Source: Oscillospiraceae bacterium
Lineage (GTDB): Bacteria; Bacillota; Clostridia; Oscillospirales; CAG-382
DNA length: 64,000 nt
Assembly (NCBI GenBank): GCA_015063885.1
Contig: SVTH01000001.1
Location: 1-64,000 of the forward strand
Reading direction: 5' to 3'
The notes beneath the pieces are model-generated. The model did no database searches, was not told the DNA's origin, and worked only from the letters and a program-made list of their open reading frames with translations. Positions 1 to 7,437 of this stretch are shown piece by piece. The translations under genes and the position numbers were made by a program. How positions within the stretch are numbered: position 1 is the stretch's first letter; each line of letters starts with the position of its first letter.

Positions 1-117
1 GAGATGTTCGAGACCGTATGCGCCAACTGCGGTAAAGTAGCGAGAGTTCCTTTCCAGCCGTCGACCGACAGACCGGTACTTTGCAGCGAGTGTTTCGCAG
101 CAAAGAGAGCAAACTAA
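1..117 (+). CDS. C-terminal fragment of a CxxC zinc-ribbon protein (5' end outside window)
   Basis: The frame is open from base 1 and ends at TAA 115-117, giving the last 38 residues of a protein. They hold two CxxC pairs (CANC and CSEC) about 19 residues apart around a basic, proline-containing linker. This is the layout of the small CxxC-x17-CxxC zinc-ribbon proteins common in bacteria. Zinc binding is inferred from the four cysteines. The function is unknown, and the missing N-terminus prevents a better call. A terminator follows 45 nt downstream. Confidence 0.6.
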   Translation, partial: EMFETVCANCGKVARVPFQPSTDRPVLCSECFAAKRAN

Positions 118-161
118 TCAACTTATATATTGTAAGTCAGATTTATTGATCTCGGGACAAG

Positions 162-187
162 AAAAGCCTTTTCGGAGGCTTTTTTTG
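162..187 (+). terminator. Rho-independent terminator after the zinc-ribbon gene
   Basis: An 8-bp stem AAAAGCCT/AGGCTTTT with a 6-nt loop is followed by a T run. It separates the truncated upstream gene from ilvB. Confidence 0.8.
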
Positions 188-196
188 CTTTTATAC

Positions 197-225
197 TTGC
201 TTTTTTCCTTCTTCCGTGTTATCAT
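197..225 (+). promoter_or_regulatory. Promoter of ilvBN
   Basis: TTGCTT (197-202) and TATCAT (220-225) are separated by exactly 17 bp. The predicted start of transcription near 232 lies upstream of the ATG at 264 and downstream of the GTG at 216, which supports the shorter IlvB. There is no room for a T-box or leader peptide. Confidence 0.6.
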
Positions 226-263
226 ATCCCTATCATATCCCCCAAAGAAAGGAGCTCCCGCCC

Positions 264-1793
264 ATGAAAGGTGCCGATATCATCGTCAAGGTACTCCGTG
301 AGCAACAAGTGAATACCGTCTTCGGCTACCCCGGTGGAACCATCCTCTCCCTGCTGGACGCCTTGCGAGGCAAGCGGGGGATCAAGCTGTACACCAACTG
401 CCACGAGCAGTTCTGCGCCCACGCCGCCGAGGGCTACGCCCGTGCTACGGGAAAGCCGGGTGTGGTCATCGCCACCTCGGGGCCCGGCGCCACCAACTTG
501 GTCACAGGCCTGGCCAACGCCTATATGGACAGTACCCCCATGGTTGCCATCACGGGGAACGTTCCCTTGCACCTGCTGGGCAGGGACGCTTTCCAGGAGA
601 TCGACATCTACGGCGTGACCATGTCCATCACCAAGCATAATTTCATCGTCAAATCCGTGGAAGGGCTGGCGGACACCCTGCGCTTCGCCTTCCAAACCGC
701 CACCACAGGCCGCAAGGGCCCCGTCCTGGTGGATATTCCCAAAAATATTTTCGACGAATGTGCCAAATATAGTCCGGCCGCTCCCGGGGAGGTTCCCTTC
801 CCGTTGCCCTTGGATGAAGAACTGCAGGAGGCGGCAGAGCTGATCAATACCTCCGCCCGTCCCATCCTTTGCCTGGGCGGGGGCGTCATCGCATCGAACG
901 CCGCAGAGAAGGTTTACGACTTCGCCAAAAAGCTGGGCACTCCCGTGATGACCACCGCCATGGGCATCGGAGGCTTCCCTCAGGACGACGATCAGTACCT
1001 GGGACTGGTGGGCTTGCAGCCCAACCCCTCCACCCTGCAGGCTCTTCACGACTGCGACCTGTTCATCGGAGCAGGACTTCGCTTTTCCGAGCGGATGCTG
1101 GAAAACATCCGCCTCCATTCTCCCGATTGCAAAATCCTCCACCTGGATATCGACGAAGCGGAGATCGGCAAGAACCTTCCCGCCTACTCTGCGGTGGTAG
1201 GGGATCTTTCCGCCGTGCTGGAATCCCTCTTGCCTCTGGTTTCCGCCAAAGCGCCCCGCTACTATCCCGACACAGTTCCCAGGGATCCCTTATATACCCA
1301 AATTTTCGGCGCCTTCCCCGAAGCCGTCTTTACCACCGAGGTGGGTGTGCACCAGGTGAAGGCCTGCCACAGCCTGCCCATTCTGAAGCCCCGTCACTTC
1401 ATCACCAGCGGGGGACTGGGCACCATGGGCTTCGGCCTTCCCGCCGCCATCGGTGCGGCCATCGCTACGGGGAACCGTGTGGTGAACTTAGCAGGGGATG
1501 GCAGCTTTGCCATGAACCTCCAGGAGCTTTCCACCGCCGTGGGGTATGGGCTTCCCGTCACCCAGGTGGTGTTCAACAACCGCCGTCTTGGCATGATCTG
1601 CGATTTGCAGGATCGGGATTTTGAGGGCAGACACATCCTCACGGAGACACCTGCCATGGATCTTCCCTCCCTGGCAACCGCCATGGGCGTGCCTTTCGTC
1701 CGTTCCACGGACAGTAATGGCCTTCCTGCCGTGCTGGCGGAGGCCCGCAAGGAAAAGGGCGTTTGCTTCATCGAAGTTCTTACAGACAGATAA
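264..1793 (+). CDS. ilvB: Acetolactate synthase large (catalytic) subunit
   Basis: This ThDP-dependent enzyme condenses two pyruvates to 2-acetolactate, or pyruvate with 2-oxobutyrate, in the first step of valine, leucine and isoleucine synthesis. The N-terminal pyrimidine-binding domain has the activating glutamate in CHEQF (about residue 48) and the GPGATN loop. A central domain follows, and the C-terminal PP domain carries the ThDP/Mg motif GDGSFAMN (about 411) ending in FNN. The 509-residue length is somewhat below the usual 550-570, mainly because both ends are short. The start at 264 is chosen because AAAGAAAGGAG lies just upstream; an in-frame GTG at 216 lies before the -10 box. The next gene, 11 nt away, encodes the ACT regulatory subunit, which separates this enzyme from other ThDP decarboxylases. 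Confidence 0.93.
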   Translation: MKGADIIVKVLREQQVNTVFGYPGGTILSLLDALRGKRGIKLYTNCHEQFCAHAAEGYARATGKPGVVIATSGPGATNLVTGLANAYMDSTPMVAITGNVPLHLLGRDAFQEIDIYGVTMSITKHNFIVKSVEGLADTLRFAFQTATTGRKGPVLVDIPKNIFDECAKYSPAAPGEVPFPLPLDEELQEAAELINTSARPILCLGGGVIASNAAEKVYDFAKKLGTPVMTTAMGIGGFPQDDDQYLGLVGLQPNPSTLQALHDCDLFIGAGLRFSERMLENIRLHSPDCKILHLDIDEAEIGKNLPAYSAVVGDLSAVLESLLPLVSAKAPRYYPDTVPRDPLYTQIFGAFPEAVFTTEVGVHQVKACHSLPILKPRHFITSGGLGTMGFGLPAAIGAAIATGNRVVNLAGDGSFAMNLQELSTAVGYGLPVTQVVFNNRRLGMICDLQDRDFEGRHILTETPAMDLPSLATAMGVPFVRSTDSNGLPAVLAEARKEKGVCFIEVLTDR

Positions 1794-1804
1794 GGAACAT
1801 ACTT

Positions 1805-2281
1805 ATGGAACAGATTCACGTTTTATCCGTATTCGTCAACAACTGCGTAGGCGTCCTGACCCGTATCTCCGGGCTGTTCGCCCGCCGCGGCTATAACATC
1901 AAAAGCCTCACCGTGGGTGAGACCGAGAACCCCGCCGTCTCCCGTATGACCATCGAGTGCATCGGGGACGCACAGATCATCACCCAGATCAAGAGCCAGC
2001 TCCGCAAGGTGGTGGACGTGATCTCCGTGGAGGAGCTGAAGGCGGACGCCGTCTGCCGGGAGCTGTTCCTGGTGAAGGTCCGTGCCAACGATACCAACCG
2101 TACCGCCGTTATGGGGGTTGCGGAGATCTACCGCGCCCGTCCCCTGGACGTCACCCCCGAGACCTTGGTCTTCGAGATCTGCGGCGACCGCTCCAAGCTG
2201 GAGTCCTTCTTCGAAATGATGAAGACCTACGGTATCGTGGAGATCGCCCGCACAGGCGTCACGGCAATGGACAGAGGATAA
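1805..2281 (+). CDS. ilvN: Acetolactate synthase small (regulatory) subunit
   Basis: A 158-residue protein with an N-terminal ACT domain (MEQIHVLSVFVNNCVGVLTR, ending in the RGYNIKSLTVG strand) and the C-terminal IlvN/IlvH dimer domain. It binds the catalytic subunit, raises its activity and gives feedback inhibition by valine. The ATG at 1805 is preceded by AAGGAA and lies 11 nt after ilvB, so the two are co-transcribed and made in one complex. The frame extends upstream into ilvB but that part is not IlvN-like. Length and sequence are typical. Confidence 0.93.
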   Translation: MEQIHVLSVFVNNCVGVLTRISGLFARRGYNIKSLTVGETENPAVSRMTIECIGDAQIITQIKSQLRKVVDVISVEELKADAVCRELFLVKVRANDTNRTAVMGVAEIYRARPLDVTPETLVFEICGDRSKLESFFEMMKTYGIVEIARTGVTAMDRG

Positions 2282-2292
2282 AAGAGCGATTT

Positions 2293-2349
2293 ATGGGAAC
2301 CTTCTTTTCGGAAAAAGAAGGTTCCCATGCCCTCCAAGAAAACCGTATG
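2293..2349 (-). repeat. Dispersed hairpin element, partial copy A (3' third, reverse orientation)
   Basis: A perfect 16-bp stem (2293-2308 with 2313-2328) closes a 4-nt loop. Read on the minus strand, the flank CGGTTTTCTTGGAGGG followed by this hairpin matches the 3' end of copy B (2987-3130), so this is an inverted, 5'-truncated copy and not an isolated terminator. It sits 11 nt after ilvN and before the flavoprotein gene. Confidence 0.75.
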
Positions 2350-2362
2350 TAAGGAGATAAAT

Positions 2363-2980
2363 ATGAAGGTATTGTTGCTAAACGGCAGTATCCACAAAAA
2401 CGGCACCACCAACGCCGCCTTGACAAAAATTGCCGAGACCTTGGAATCAAGCGGCATCGAAACGGAGATCTTCCACATCGGCGGGGAGCCTGTTTCCGAC
2501 TGCCTTGCCTGTATGCAGTGTGTGAAAACAGGGAAGTGCGTCATCGACGACGCCGTGAACGTATTTGTGGAGAAGGCAAGAAACGCCGACGGCTTCGTGT
2601 TCGGCACTCCCGTCTACTACGCCCATCCCTCGGGCAGGGTACTGTCCTTCCTGGACCGCGCCTTCTACAGCGGCAAGCCCGCCTTCCGGTTCAAGCCCGG
2701 CGCATCCGTGGCGGTTGCCCGCCGTGCAGGTACCGTGGCTTCCTTCGACGTGCTGAACAAATACTTCACCATCTCCTCCATGCCCGTGGTGTCCTCTACC
2801 TATTGGAACAACGTCTTCGGCGGGAACGGGGAGCAGGCACAGCAGGATGCAGAGGGGATGTCCGCCATGGAAAACATCGGCAAGAACATGGCCTGGCTTC
2901 TGCAGTGCATCCACGCAGGTGCCAAGCAGGGCATCACGCCCCCGGAGCAGTCCAAGGCGAGAACCAATTTTATACGGTAA
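2363..2980 (+). CDS. Flavodoxin-fold NAD(P)H-dependent FMN reductase / iron-sulfur flavoprotein-like
   Basis: A 205-residue cytoplasmic protein that opens with the flavodoxin-like phosphate-binding strand and loop VLLLNGSIHKNGTTNAAL. A cysteine cluster CLACMQCVKTGKC follows at about residues 47-59, as in the iron-sulfur flavoprotein branch of this family. The flavin contact segment FGTPVYYAHPSGRVLSFLDR comes next. Such enzymes move electrons from NAD(P)H through FMN to quinones, metals or unknown acceptors, and the substrate here cannot be told. The start at 2363 has the perfect site AAGGAGATAAAT; the upstream ATG-like start at 2327 would begin inside the hairpin repeat. It may be read through from ilvBN. 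Confidence 0.82.
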   Translation: MKVLLLNGSIHKNGTTNAALTKIAETLESSGIETEIFHIGGEPVSDCLACMQCVKTGKCVIDDAVNVFVEKARNADGFVFGTPVYYAHPSGRVLSFLDRAFYSGKPAFRFKPGASVAVARRAGTVASFDVLNKYFTISSMPVVSSTYWNNVFGGNGEQAQQDAEGMSAMENIGKNMAWLLQCIHAGAKQGITPPEQSKARTNFIR

Positions 2981-2986
2981 AGATAT

Positions 2987-3130
2987 GAGGGAGGCACCTT
3001 TTGAAAAAGGTACCTCCCTCAAACTCCCTCCTCCAAAACTTTTCCCTCCAAACACATGAAATGTGTTTGACATCAGGGTTTCTTGGAGGGTGCAGGGAAC
3101 CTTCTTTTTCCCGAAAAGAAGGTTCCCTGC
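2987..3130 (+). repeat. Dispersed tri-hairpin element, full copy B
   Basis: Hairpin 1 is 2987-3002 paired with 3005-3020, with one central C-A mismatch. A core follows in which CCTCCAA (3030-3036) pairs with TTGGAGG (3083-3089) around an inner 9-bp stem 3049-3057/3061-3069 with loop GAA. Hairpin 3 is a 17-bp stem 3092-3108/3114-3130. It lies between the convergent flavoprotein and bactofilin genes and could end transcription from both sides, but the stems lack the usual trailing T run. Confidence 0.8.
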
Positions 3131-3139
3131 TCGTATCCT

Positions 3140-3898
3140 TTATCCAATAAATTCCTTGTTCTCCACCGCGGCGTTTTCGGAAACCTCCAGCACGCCGCTG
3201 TAGCGCACCGTCCCGATGCGGCAGCCGTCCCCGATCCGCACGTCCTTGCCCACCACCAGAGGCGTCTCCACCCCTTCCAGGTTCAGAACGTCCCCTTCGA
3301 TGGATTCCGCCACCTTCAGAATGATACCGCGGCGTCCTTCCTCCTTCGCTCTGCCGAACCGCAAGCCGAAGAGATAGAACCCGTTTCCGTCACCGAAGCT
3401 CCCGTATTCCACAACGATCTGACTGCCGCCGATGGCCCCCACCTTTGAGGGATTGCGGCTCCCCAGCTTCATCTCTACCTGCTCTGCGTTCAAAAGCCCC
3501 TTGCAATGCAGCTTCCCGGAGACCATGGCCTTCTCCGCCTCGATCCCGCCCTCTACGGAAAGACTGCCCGAGGCGTGTAACGTCCCGTGGGAGATACAGT
3601 CCTTCTCCACGTGACAGCTTCCCGAAGCATGAAGCTCCGCCATCGCCTCCAAGCTGCCCCCGGCGTGAAGACTGCCGGAGCAATGGATCTCGTTGGCCTT
3701 TACGTTGCCTTCCATATGCCCGCTTCCGGAAACGTGAAGATCTCCTTCGCACTCCAAGCTCCCCACGCAATGGGAAGAACCGGAGCCCCGAAAGCTCTTA
3801 CACTTGATATCTCCCTGGCACCTTCCGCTGCCGCTGATCCTTACGTCGTCGTATACGCCGCCGGGAATGCTCCCGCTGCCCGAAACTCTCATATCCAT
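3140..3898 (-). CDS. Bactofilin-like polymer-forming cytoskeletal protein (YhbE/YhbF-like)
   Basis: The 252 residues are almost entirely short beta-strand turns with repeated GSG and SGS motifs (for example MDMRVSGSGSIPGG and HASGSLSVEGGIEA), the signature of the right-handed beta-helix bactofilin fold. There is no signal peptide or membrane segment, so a cytoplasmic or membrane-associated filament is expected. A less repetitive C-terminal third (about 160-252) is extra. Many Cys and His residues sit on the helix turns. The ATG at 3898 follows a GGAGGAATT site, 1 nt after the stop of the YhbD-like gene; in Bacillus, yhbD and the bactofilins yhbE/yhbF are likewise neighbours. A shape or envelope role is inferred from the family. 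Confidence 0.8.
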   Translation of the reverse strand: MDMRVSGSGSIPGGVYDDVRISGSGRCQGDIKCKSFRGSGSSHCVGSLECEGDLHVSGSGHMEGNVKANEIHCSGSLHAGGSLEAMAELHASGSCHVEKDCISHGTLHASGSLSVEGGIEAEKAMVSGKLHCKGLLNAEQVEMKLGSRNPSKVGAIGGSQIVVEYGSFGDGNGFYLFGLRFGRAKEEGRRGIILKVAESIEGDVLNLEGVETPLVVGKDVRIGDGCRIGTVRYSGVLEVSENAAVENKEFIG

Positions 3899-3899
3899 C

Positions 3900-4274
3900 T
3901 CAAAATTCCTCCTTGATGATCGTCGTCAGATCCTTCTCCTTGCCCCCGCAGATCACTTTTACCTGCAAAAGCTCCGATACCTTAAATTGCTTCTCGCCGT
4001 ACACCGTGGAAAGGGAAAGCACCGCTTCCGCCCGTTCCTTGCCGTTCAGCTCCGCCGCCAGCTCCTCCAGGGAGACGTCCTTCTTTCCCAGGATCAGCTC
4101 CACCCGCTCACAGATGAGCACCCTTGGAAAAAAAGTCTCCTGCCCCGTCACCGCGGCCTTCTTCAAAAACCAATCCTCCGGGATCAGCCCCATCCGCTTC
4201 CAGCGGTACAAGGCCCCGTAGGAAATGCCGTATTTGGCCAGCAGATCCTTCTTGGAGATCAATTCCTGCTCCAC
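3900..4274 (-). CDS. YhbD-like (DUF4004) MerR-type helix-turn-helix regulator
   Basis: A 124-residue protein whose first 60 residues, including LLAKYGISYGALYRWKRMG, LIPEDW and GQETFFPR, match the MerR-like winged helix of the Bacillus YhbD family. The C-terminal half is shorter than in YhbD (about 220 residues) and lacks a clear second domain. Start is GTG at 4274 with AAAGGTG upstream. It is the first gene of a two-gene unit with the bactofilin. Two 15-bp near-palindromes overlap its own promoter (4289-4335), so autoregulation is likely. Target genes other than its own unit are unknown. Confidence 0.75.
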   Translation of the reverse strand: MEQELISKKDLLAKYGISYGALYRWKRMGLIPEDWFLKKAAVTGQETFFPRVLICERVELILGKKDVSLEELAAELNGKERAEAVLSLSTVYGEKQFKVSELLQVKVICGGKEKDLTTIIKEEF

Positions 4275-4288
4275 TTCCTCACACCTTT

Positions 4289-4335
4289 CGTAACATTGTT
4301 ACGCACATTGTAGCATAACATTGTTACGCTGTCAA
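4289..4335 (-). promoter_or_regulatory. Promoter with two palindromic operators for the yhbD-like/bactofilin unit
   Basis: On the minus strand TTGACA (4330-4335) and TACAAT (4307-4312) are 17 bp apart. The palindrome CGTAACAATGTTATG (4314-4328) fills the spacer exactly. A second copy, CGTAACAATGTTACG (4289-4303), covers the expected transcription start near 4300. The centres are 25 bp apart. This is a classic repressor or MerR-type arrangement; the adjacent HTH protein is the obvious candidate ligand. Confidence 0.8.
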
Positions 4336-4376
4336 GGGGTTTTCCGAAAAAACTTCAAAAAACTTGAGTTTAACCC

Positions 4377-4405
4377 TTGACAAGAGGGGATTTGGGTGGT
4401 ACAAT
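4377..4405 (+). promoter_or_regulatory. Promoter of the pyr operon
   Basis: TTGACA (4377-4382) and TACAAT (4400-4405) with a 17-bp spacer. Transcription should start near 4412 and run into the PyrR leader. It diverges from the yhbD-like promoter. Confidence 0.9.
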
Positions 4406-4421
4406 ATAGGACAGTAAAAAT

Positions 4422-4526
4422 CTTTAACTCGGTACAGAGAGACCGGCAAGATGTCATATAAAATTCCCGGTGGGAGTATGCCCACAGGTTTGTTGTGTCG
4501 TCTTGCCGTCTTGGCAAGATTTTTTT
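4422..4526 (+). promoter_or_regulatory. PyrR-dependent transcription attenuator of the pyr operon
   Basis: The leader contains a hairpin CGGT-ACAGAGAG-ACCG (about 4430-4445), whose loop is the PyrR-binding consensus. A terminator stem TCTTGCC/GGCAAGA (4501-4507/4513-4519) is followed by seven Ts. CGGCAAGA (4444-4451) can instead pair with TCTTGCCG (4501-4508), forming an antiterminator. Known mechanism: PyrR with UMP stabilises the first hairpin, the antiterminator is lost and transcription stops. The terminator ends 33 nt before pyrR. Confidence 0.88.
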
Positions 4527-4559
4527 GTTACAGAAAACTGTTTTTTACGGAGTTTTGAT

Positions 4560-5096
4560 ATGGTTCGTAAAGCCCAGGTGATGGACGAGGCGGCGGTATC
4601 CCGTGCCCTTGCCCGTATCACCCACGAGATCATCGAGCGCAACCGCGGTGTGGATAACATCTGCATCTTGGGTGTCCGCCGCAGAGGCGTCCCCCTTGCC
4701 CAGACCTTGTGCGATAACATCCTCCGCTTCGAGGGCAAGACCGTGCCCATGGGCGTGCTGGACGTGACCCTTCACCGTGACGACCTCCACCCCGAGGAAA
4801 AGCAGGCCGCTCTGGTGGGGAGTGAGATCCCCTTCGACGTCACGGACAAGGACGTCCTCATCGTGGACGACGTGATGTACACAGGCAGAACCGCCCGCGC
4901 CGCCATCGAGACGGTGTTCTCTTTCGGGAGACCCCGCTCCGTTCAGCTGGTGGCCCTGGTGGACAGAGGCCACAGAGAGCTGCCCATCCGCCCGGACTAC
5001 GTGGGGAAGAACCTTCCCACCGCCAAGACCGAGGTGGTCACCGTATTGACCCATTGCATCGACGGAGAATCCGCCGTTTATATTTGCGACAGATAA
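4560..5096 (+). CDS. pyrR: Bifunctional pyr operon regulator / uracil phosphoribosyltransferase
   Basis: A 178-residue protein of type I phosphoribosyltransferase fold, with the PRPP loop VLIVDDVMYTGRTARAA at about residues 98-114 and the N-terminal segment VMDEAAVSRALARITHEIIE. PyrR binds the attenuator in its own leader when UMP is high and also makes UMP from uracil and PRPP. It is the first gene of the operon and follows a matching PyrR-binding hairpin. The start at 4560 has GGAG upstream; an upstream in-frame start lies inside the attenuator and is rejected. Confidence 0.95.
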   Translation: MVRKAQVMDEAAVSRALARITHEIIERNRGVDNICILGVRRRGVPLAQTLCDNILRFEGKTVPMGVLDVTLHRDDLHPEEKQAALVGSEIPFDVTDKDVLIVDDVMYTGRTARAAIETVFSFGRPRSVQLVALVDRGHRELPIRPDYVGKNLPTAKTEVVTVLTHCIDGESAVYICDR

Positions 5097-5112
5097 GGAA
5101 AGGAAGCAAACC

Positions 5113-6315
5113 ATGAAACAGGTAGAAAGAGAGCAGGTCATGCAGAATCAAGCCTTGTCCGACGCCATCCGCACGTTTCTGGAAGCGGGAGGCTTTTCTC
5201 CTGTTCTTTCCGACTCCTATTTGATATTGCCCGGTTTTTGTGATGTGCACGTGCATTTCCGAGAGCCGGGATATTTTTATAAAGAAACGGTGCATACAGG
5301 ATGCGACGCCGCCCTGAGCGGGGGATATACCGCAGTTTGCACCATGCCTAACCTGGACCCCGTTCCCGATTCACCGGAGAACTTGCAGATCCAGCTGGAC
5401 GCTATCCGCAAAGACGGACGCATGGCCGTCCTGCCCTACGGTGCCATCACCGTGGGAGAAAAAGGGGAGACCCTGGCGGATCTGGAGGGCATGGCGGAAA
5501 ACGTGATCGCCTTCTCCGACGACGGCAGAGGCGTCCAAAACCGTGAGATGATGAAGGAAGCCATGCTCCGTGCCAAGGCCCTGGGCAAGATGATCGTCGC
5601 CCATTGTGAGGATAACAGCCTACTGAATGGCGGCTACATCCACGACGGCGTCTACGCAAAACAGCACGGCCACAGGGGCATCTGCAGCGAAAGCGAATAT
5701 CTGCCCATCGCCAGAGACCTGGAGCTGGTGAGAGAGACGGGATGCGCCTACCACGTCTGCCACGTCTCCGCCAAAGAAAGCGTGGAGCTCATCCGCAAGG
5801 CCAAGGCAGAGGGCTTGAACGTTACCTGCGAAACGGGCCCCCACTACTTGGTGCTGTGCGACGAGGACCTGCAGGAGGACGGAAGATTCAAAATGAACCC
5901 GCCCCTCAGAGGAAAAGAAGACAGGGAAGCCCTGATCGCGGGCATCCTGGACGGGACCGTGGATATGATCGCCACCGACCACGCACCCCACTCCGCTGAG
6001 GAGAAGGGGAAGGGTCTGGAAAAGAGCCTCATGGGCGTGGTAGGGCTGGAGACCGCCTTCCCGGTGTTGTATACCCACCTGGTAAAAACGGGGATCCTCT
6101 CCGTGGAAAAGCTGGTGGATCTCCTGTGCACCAACCCCAGAGCAAGATTCGGCATCACCGCCGACCCGGGCTTTACGGTGTTCGAGGTAAAGACCCCCTA
6201 CGTCATCGATCCCGAAACCTTCGCCACCAAAGGCAGAAGCACTCCCTTCAAGGGCATGGAAGTCCTGGGCAGATGGGTGCTCACCTCCACGGGCGACAAG
6301 TACTATACCCGATAA
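5113..6315 (+). CDS. pyrC: Dihydroorotase
   Basis: A zinc amidohydrolase that cyclises carbamoyl-aspartate to dihydroorotate. Metal ligands and substrate motifs are visible in order: DVHVHFREPG near residue 45, FSDDG, AHCED, CHVSAKES, TCETGPHYL and IATDHAPHS. At 400 residues it is a little shorter than the 425-430 typical of type I enzymes, with a reduced N-terminal beta-sandwich. The ATG at 5113 follows AAAGGAAG by a good distance and lies 16 nt after pyrR, so the two are co-transcribed. Confidence 0.93.
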   Translation: MKQVEREQVMQNQALSDAIRTFLEAGGFSPVLSDSYLILPGFCDVHVHFREPGYFYKETVHTGCDAALSGGYTAVCTMPNLDPVPDSPENLQIQLDAIRKDGRMAVLPYGAITVGEKGETLADLEGMAENVIAFSDDGRGVQNREMMKEAMLRAKALGKMIVAHCEDNSLLNGGYIHDGVYAKQHGHRGICSESEYLPIARDLELVRETGCAYHVCHVSAKESVELIRKAKAEGLNVTCETGPHYLVLCDEDLQEDGRFKMNPPLRGKEDREALIAGILDGTVDMIATDHAPHSAEEKGKGLEKSLMGVVGLETAFPVLYTHLVKTGILSVEKLVDLLCTNPRARFGITADPGFTVFEVKTPYVIDPETFATKGRSTPFKGMEVLGRWVLTSTGDKYYTR

Positions 6316-6347
6316 GTTTCCATTGATATAGAAAGGTGTAAAACAGT

Positions 6348-7436
6348 ATGGCAAGACAATTTGACCGCAAACTGATTCTGGAAGACGGCAGCGAATATTA
6401 CGGCTACGGCTTCGGTGCAACCTGCGACCGCGTATGCGAGCTCGCATTCCATACCTCCATGACGGGCTACCAGGAGATCATTTCCGACCCCTCTGCCGCA
6501 GGCATGGCGCTGGTAATGACCTACCCCCTCATCGGCGGCTACGGCATCACCGACGAGGACTTTGAGTCCCGCACCCCCTCCCTGGGTGCCTTGATCGTGG
6601 GGAGCTATTGCGACAACCCCTCCAACTTCCGTACCACCAAGACGTTGGCGGAGATCCTGGAGGAAGACGATATTCCCGGTATGGAGGGCATCGACACCCG
6701 CAAGCTGGCCCGCCACCTCCGTGACAACGGCAACTGCCGCTGTCTCATCACCGGGGTGGAGACCTCCCGGGAGGAAGGGCTGAAGATCATCGCCGAGACC
6801 CCCGTGGTCAAGGATCTGGTGGCCCGCGTCAGTTGCCGCAAGCGCTGGTTTTCCCGCACTCCCGACCACATCTTCAACGTAGTGGTCATCGACTGCGGCA
6901 CCAAGCTTTCCGTCATCCGCACCTTCAACAAGCTGGGCTGTAACGTCACCGTCATGCCCTGGGATTCCACCGTGGAGTCCGTCCTGGCCAACAAGCCCGA
7001 CGGCATCCTGATCTCAGACGGTCCAGGGGACCCCGCAGACGCTTCCCCGGTCTGCGACCTGATCAACAAGCTGAAGGGCAAGAAGCCCATCTTCGGTACC
7101 GGCTTGGGTCATCAGCTCATCGCCATGGCCTACGGCGCCAAGATCGTAGCCATGAAGACGGGACACAGAGGCGGCACCTACCCCGTCCGCAACCTGGTCA
7201 CCGGTAAGATCGAGATCACCTCTCAGAGCCACGGCTACGTGGTGGACGAGGCCTCCCTGGCAAGCACCCCCCTCACCGTCACCCACACCTGCGTGGTAGA
7301 CGGCTCCGTGGAGGGTCTGGCCTGCAAGGAAGACAACATCTTCTCTGTACAGTACTACCCCGAAAGCGCCCCCGGTCCCCAGGACAGCGCTTATCTCTTC
7401 GATATGTTCATCACCGCCATGAAGGAGGCCAAGTAA
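6348..7436 (+). CDS. carA: Carbamoyl-phosphate synthase small subunit with a degenerate glutaminase site
   Basis: The 362-residue protein has both CarA domains: the N-terminal subunit-specific domain ([22 protein letters not shown]) and the class I glutamine amidotransferase domain. In this family the amidotransferase hydrolyses glutamine and channels ammonia to CarB. Here the nucleophile motif GICLGHQ reads GTGLGHQ, so Cys (E. coli 269) is Gly252. The QYHPE motif reads QYYPE, so the catalytic His (353) is Tyr337, although the Glu remains. The glutamine-binding Asn in SQNHG is Ser294. The frame is intact and the rest is conserved, so this is not simple decay. Glutamine-independent, ammonia-fed synthesis is inferred. 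The ATG at 6348 has GAAAGGTG upstream; carB follows after 1 nt. Confidence 0.93.
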   Translation: MARQFDRKLILEDGSEYYGYGFGATCDRVCELAFHTSMTGYQEIISDPSAAGMALVMTYPLIGGYGITDEDFESRTPSLGALIVGSYCDNPSNFRTTKTLAEILEEDDIPGMEGIDTRKLARHLRDNGNCRCLITGVETSREEGLKIIAETPVVKDLVARVSCRKRWFSRTPDHIFNVVVIDCGTKLSVIRTFNKLGCNVTVMPWDSTVESVLANKPDGILISDGPGDPADASPVCDLINKLKGKKPIFGTGLGHQLIAMAYGAKIVAMKTGHRGGTYPVRNLVTGKIEITSQSHGYVVDEASLASTPLTVTHTCVVDGSVEGLACKEDNIFSVQYYPESAPGPQDSAYLFDMFITAMKEAK

Positions 7437-7437
7437 A

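Noticed and set aside
216..263. GTG start at 216 for ilvB
   Set aside because: It lies upstream of the -10 box at 220-225, while ATG 264 has a good ribosome site and matches the IlvB N-terminus.
117..263. T-box or leader peptide control of ilvBN
   Set aside because: Only about 32 nt lie between the predicted transcription start and the ATG, and no T-box AGGGTGG sequence or Ile/Val/Leu-rich short ORF is present.
2987..3130. Hairpin element copies read simply as Rho-independent terminators
   Set aside because: The long stems lack a trailing T run, the middle stem-loop is conserved, copies occur in both orientations and one lies inside an operon. A terminating effect is possible but does not explain the structure.
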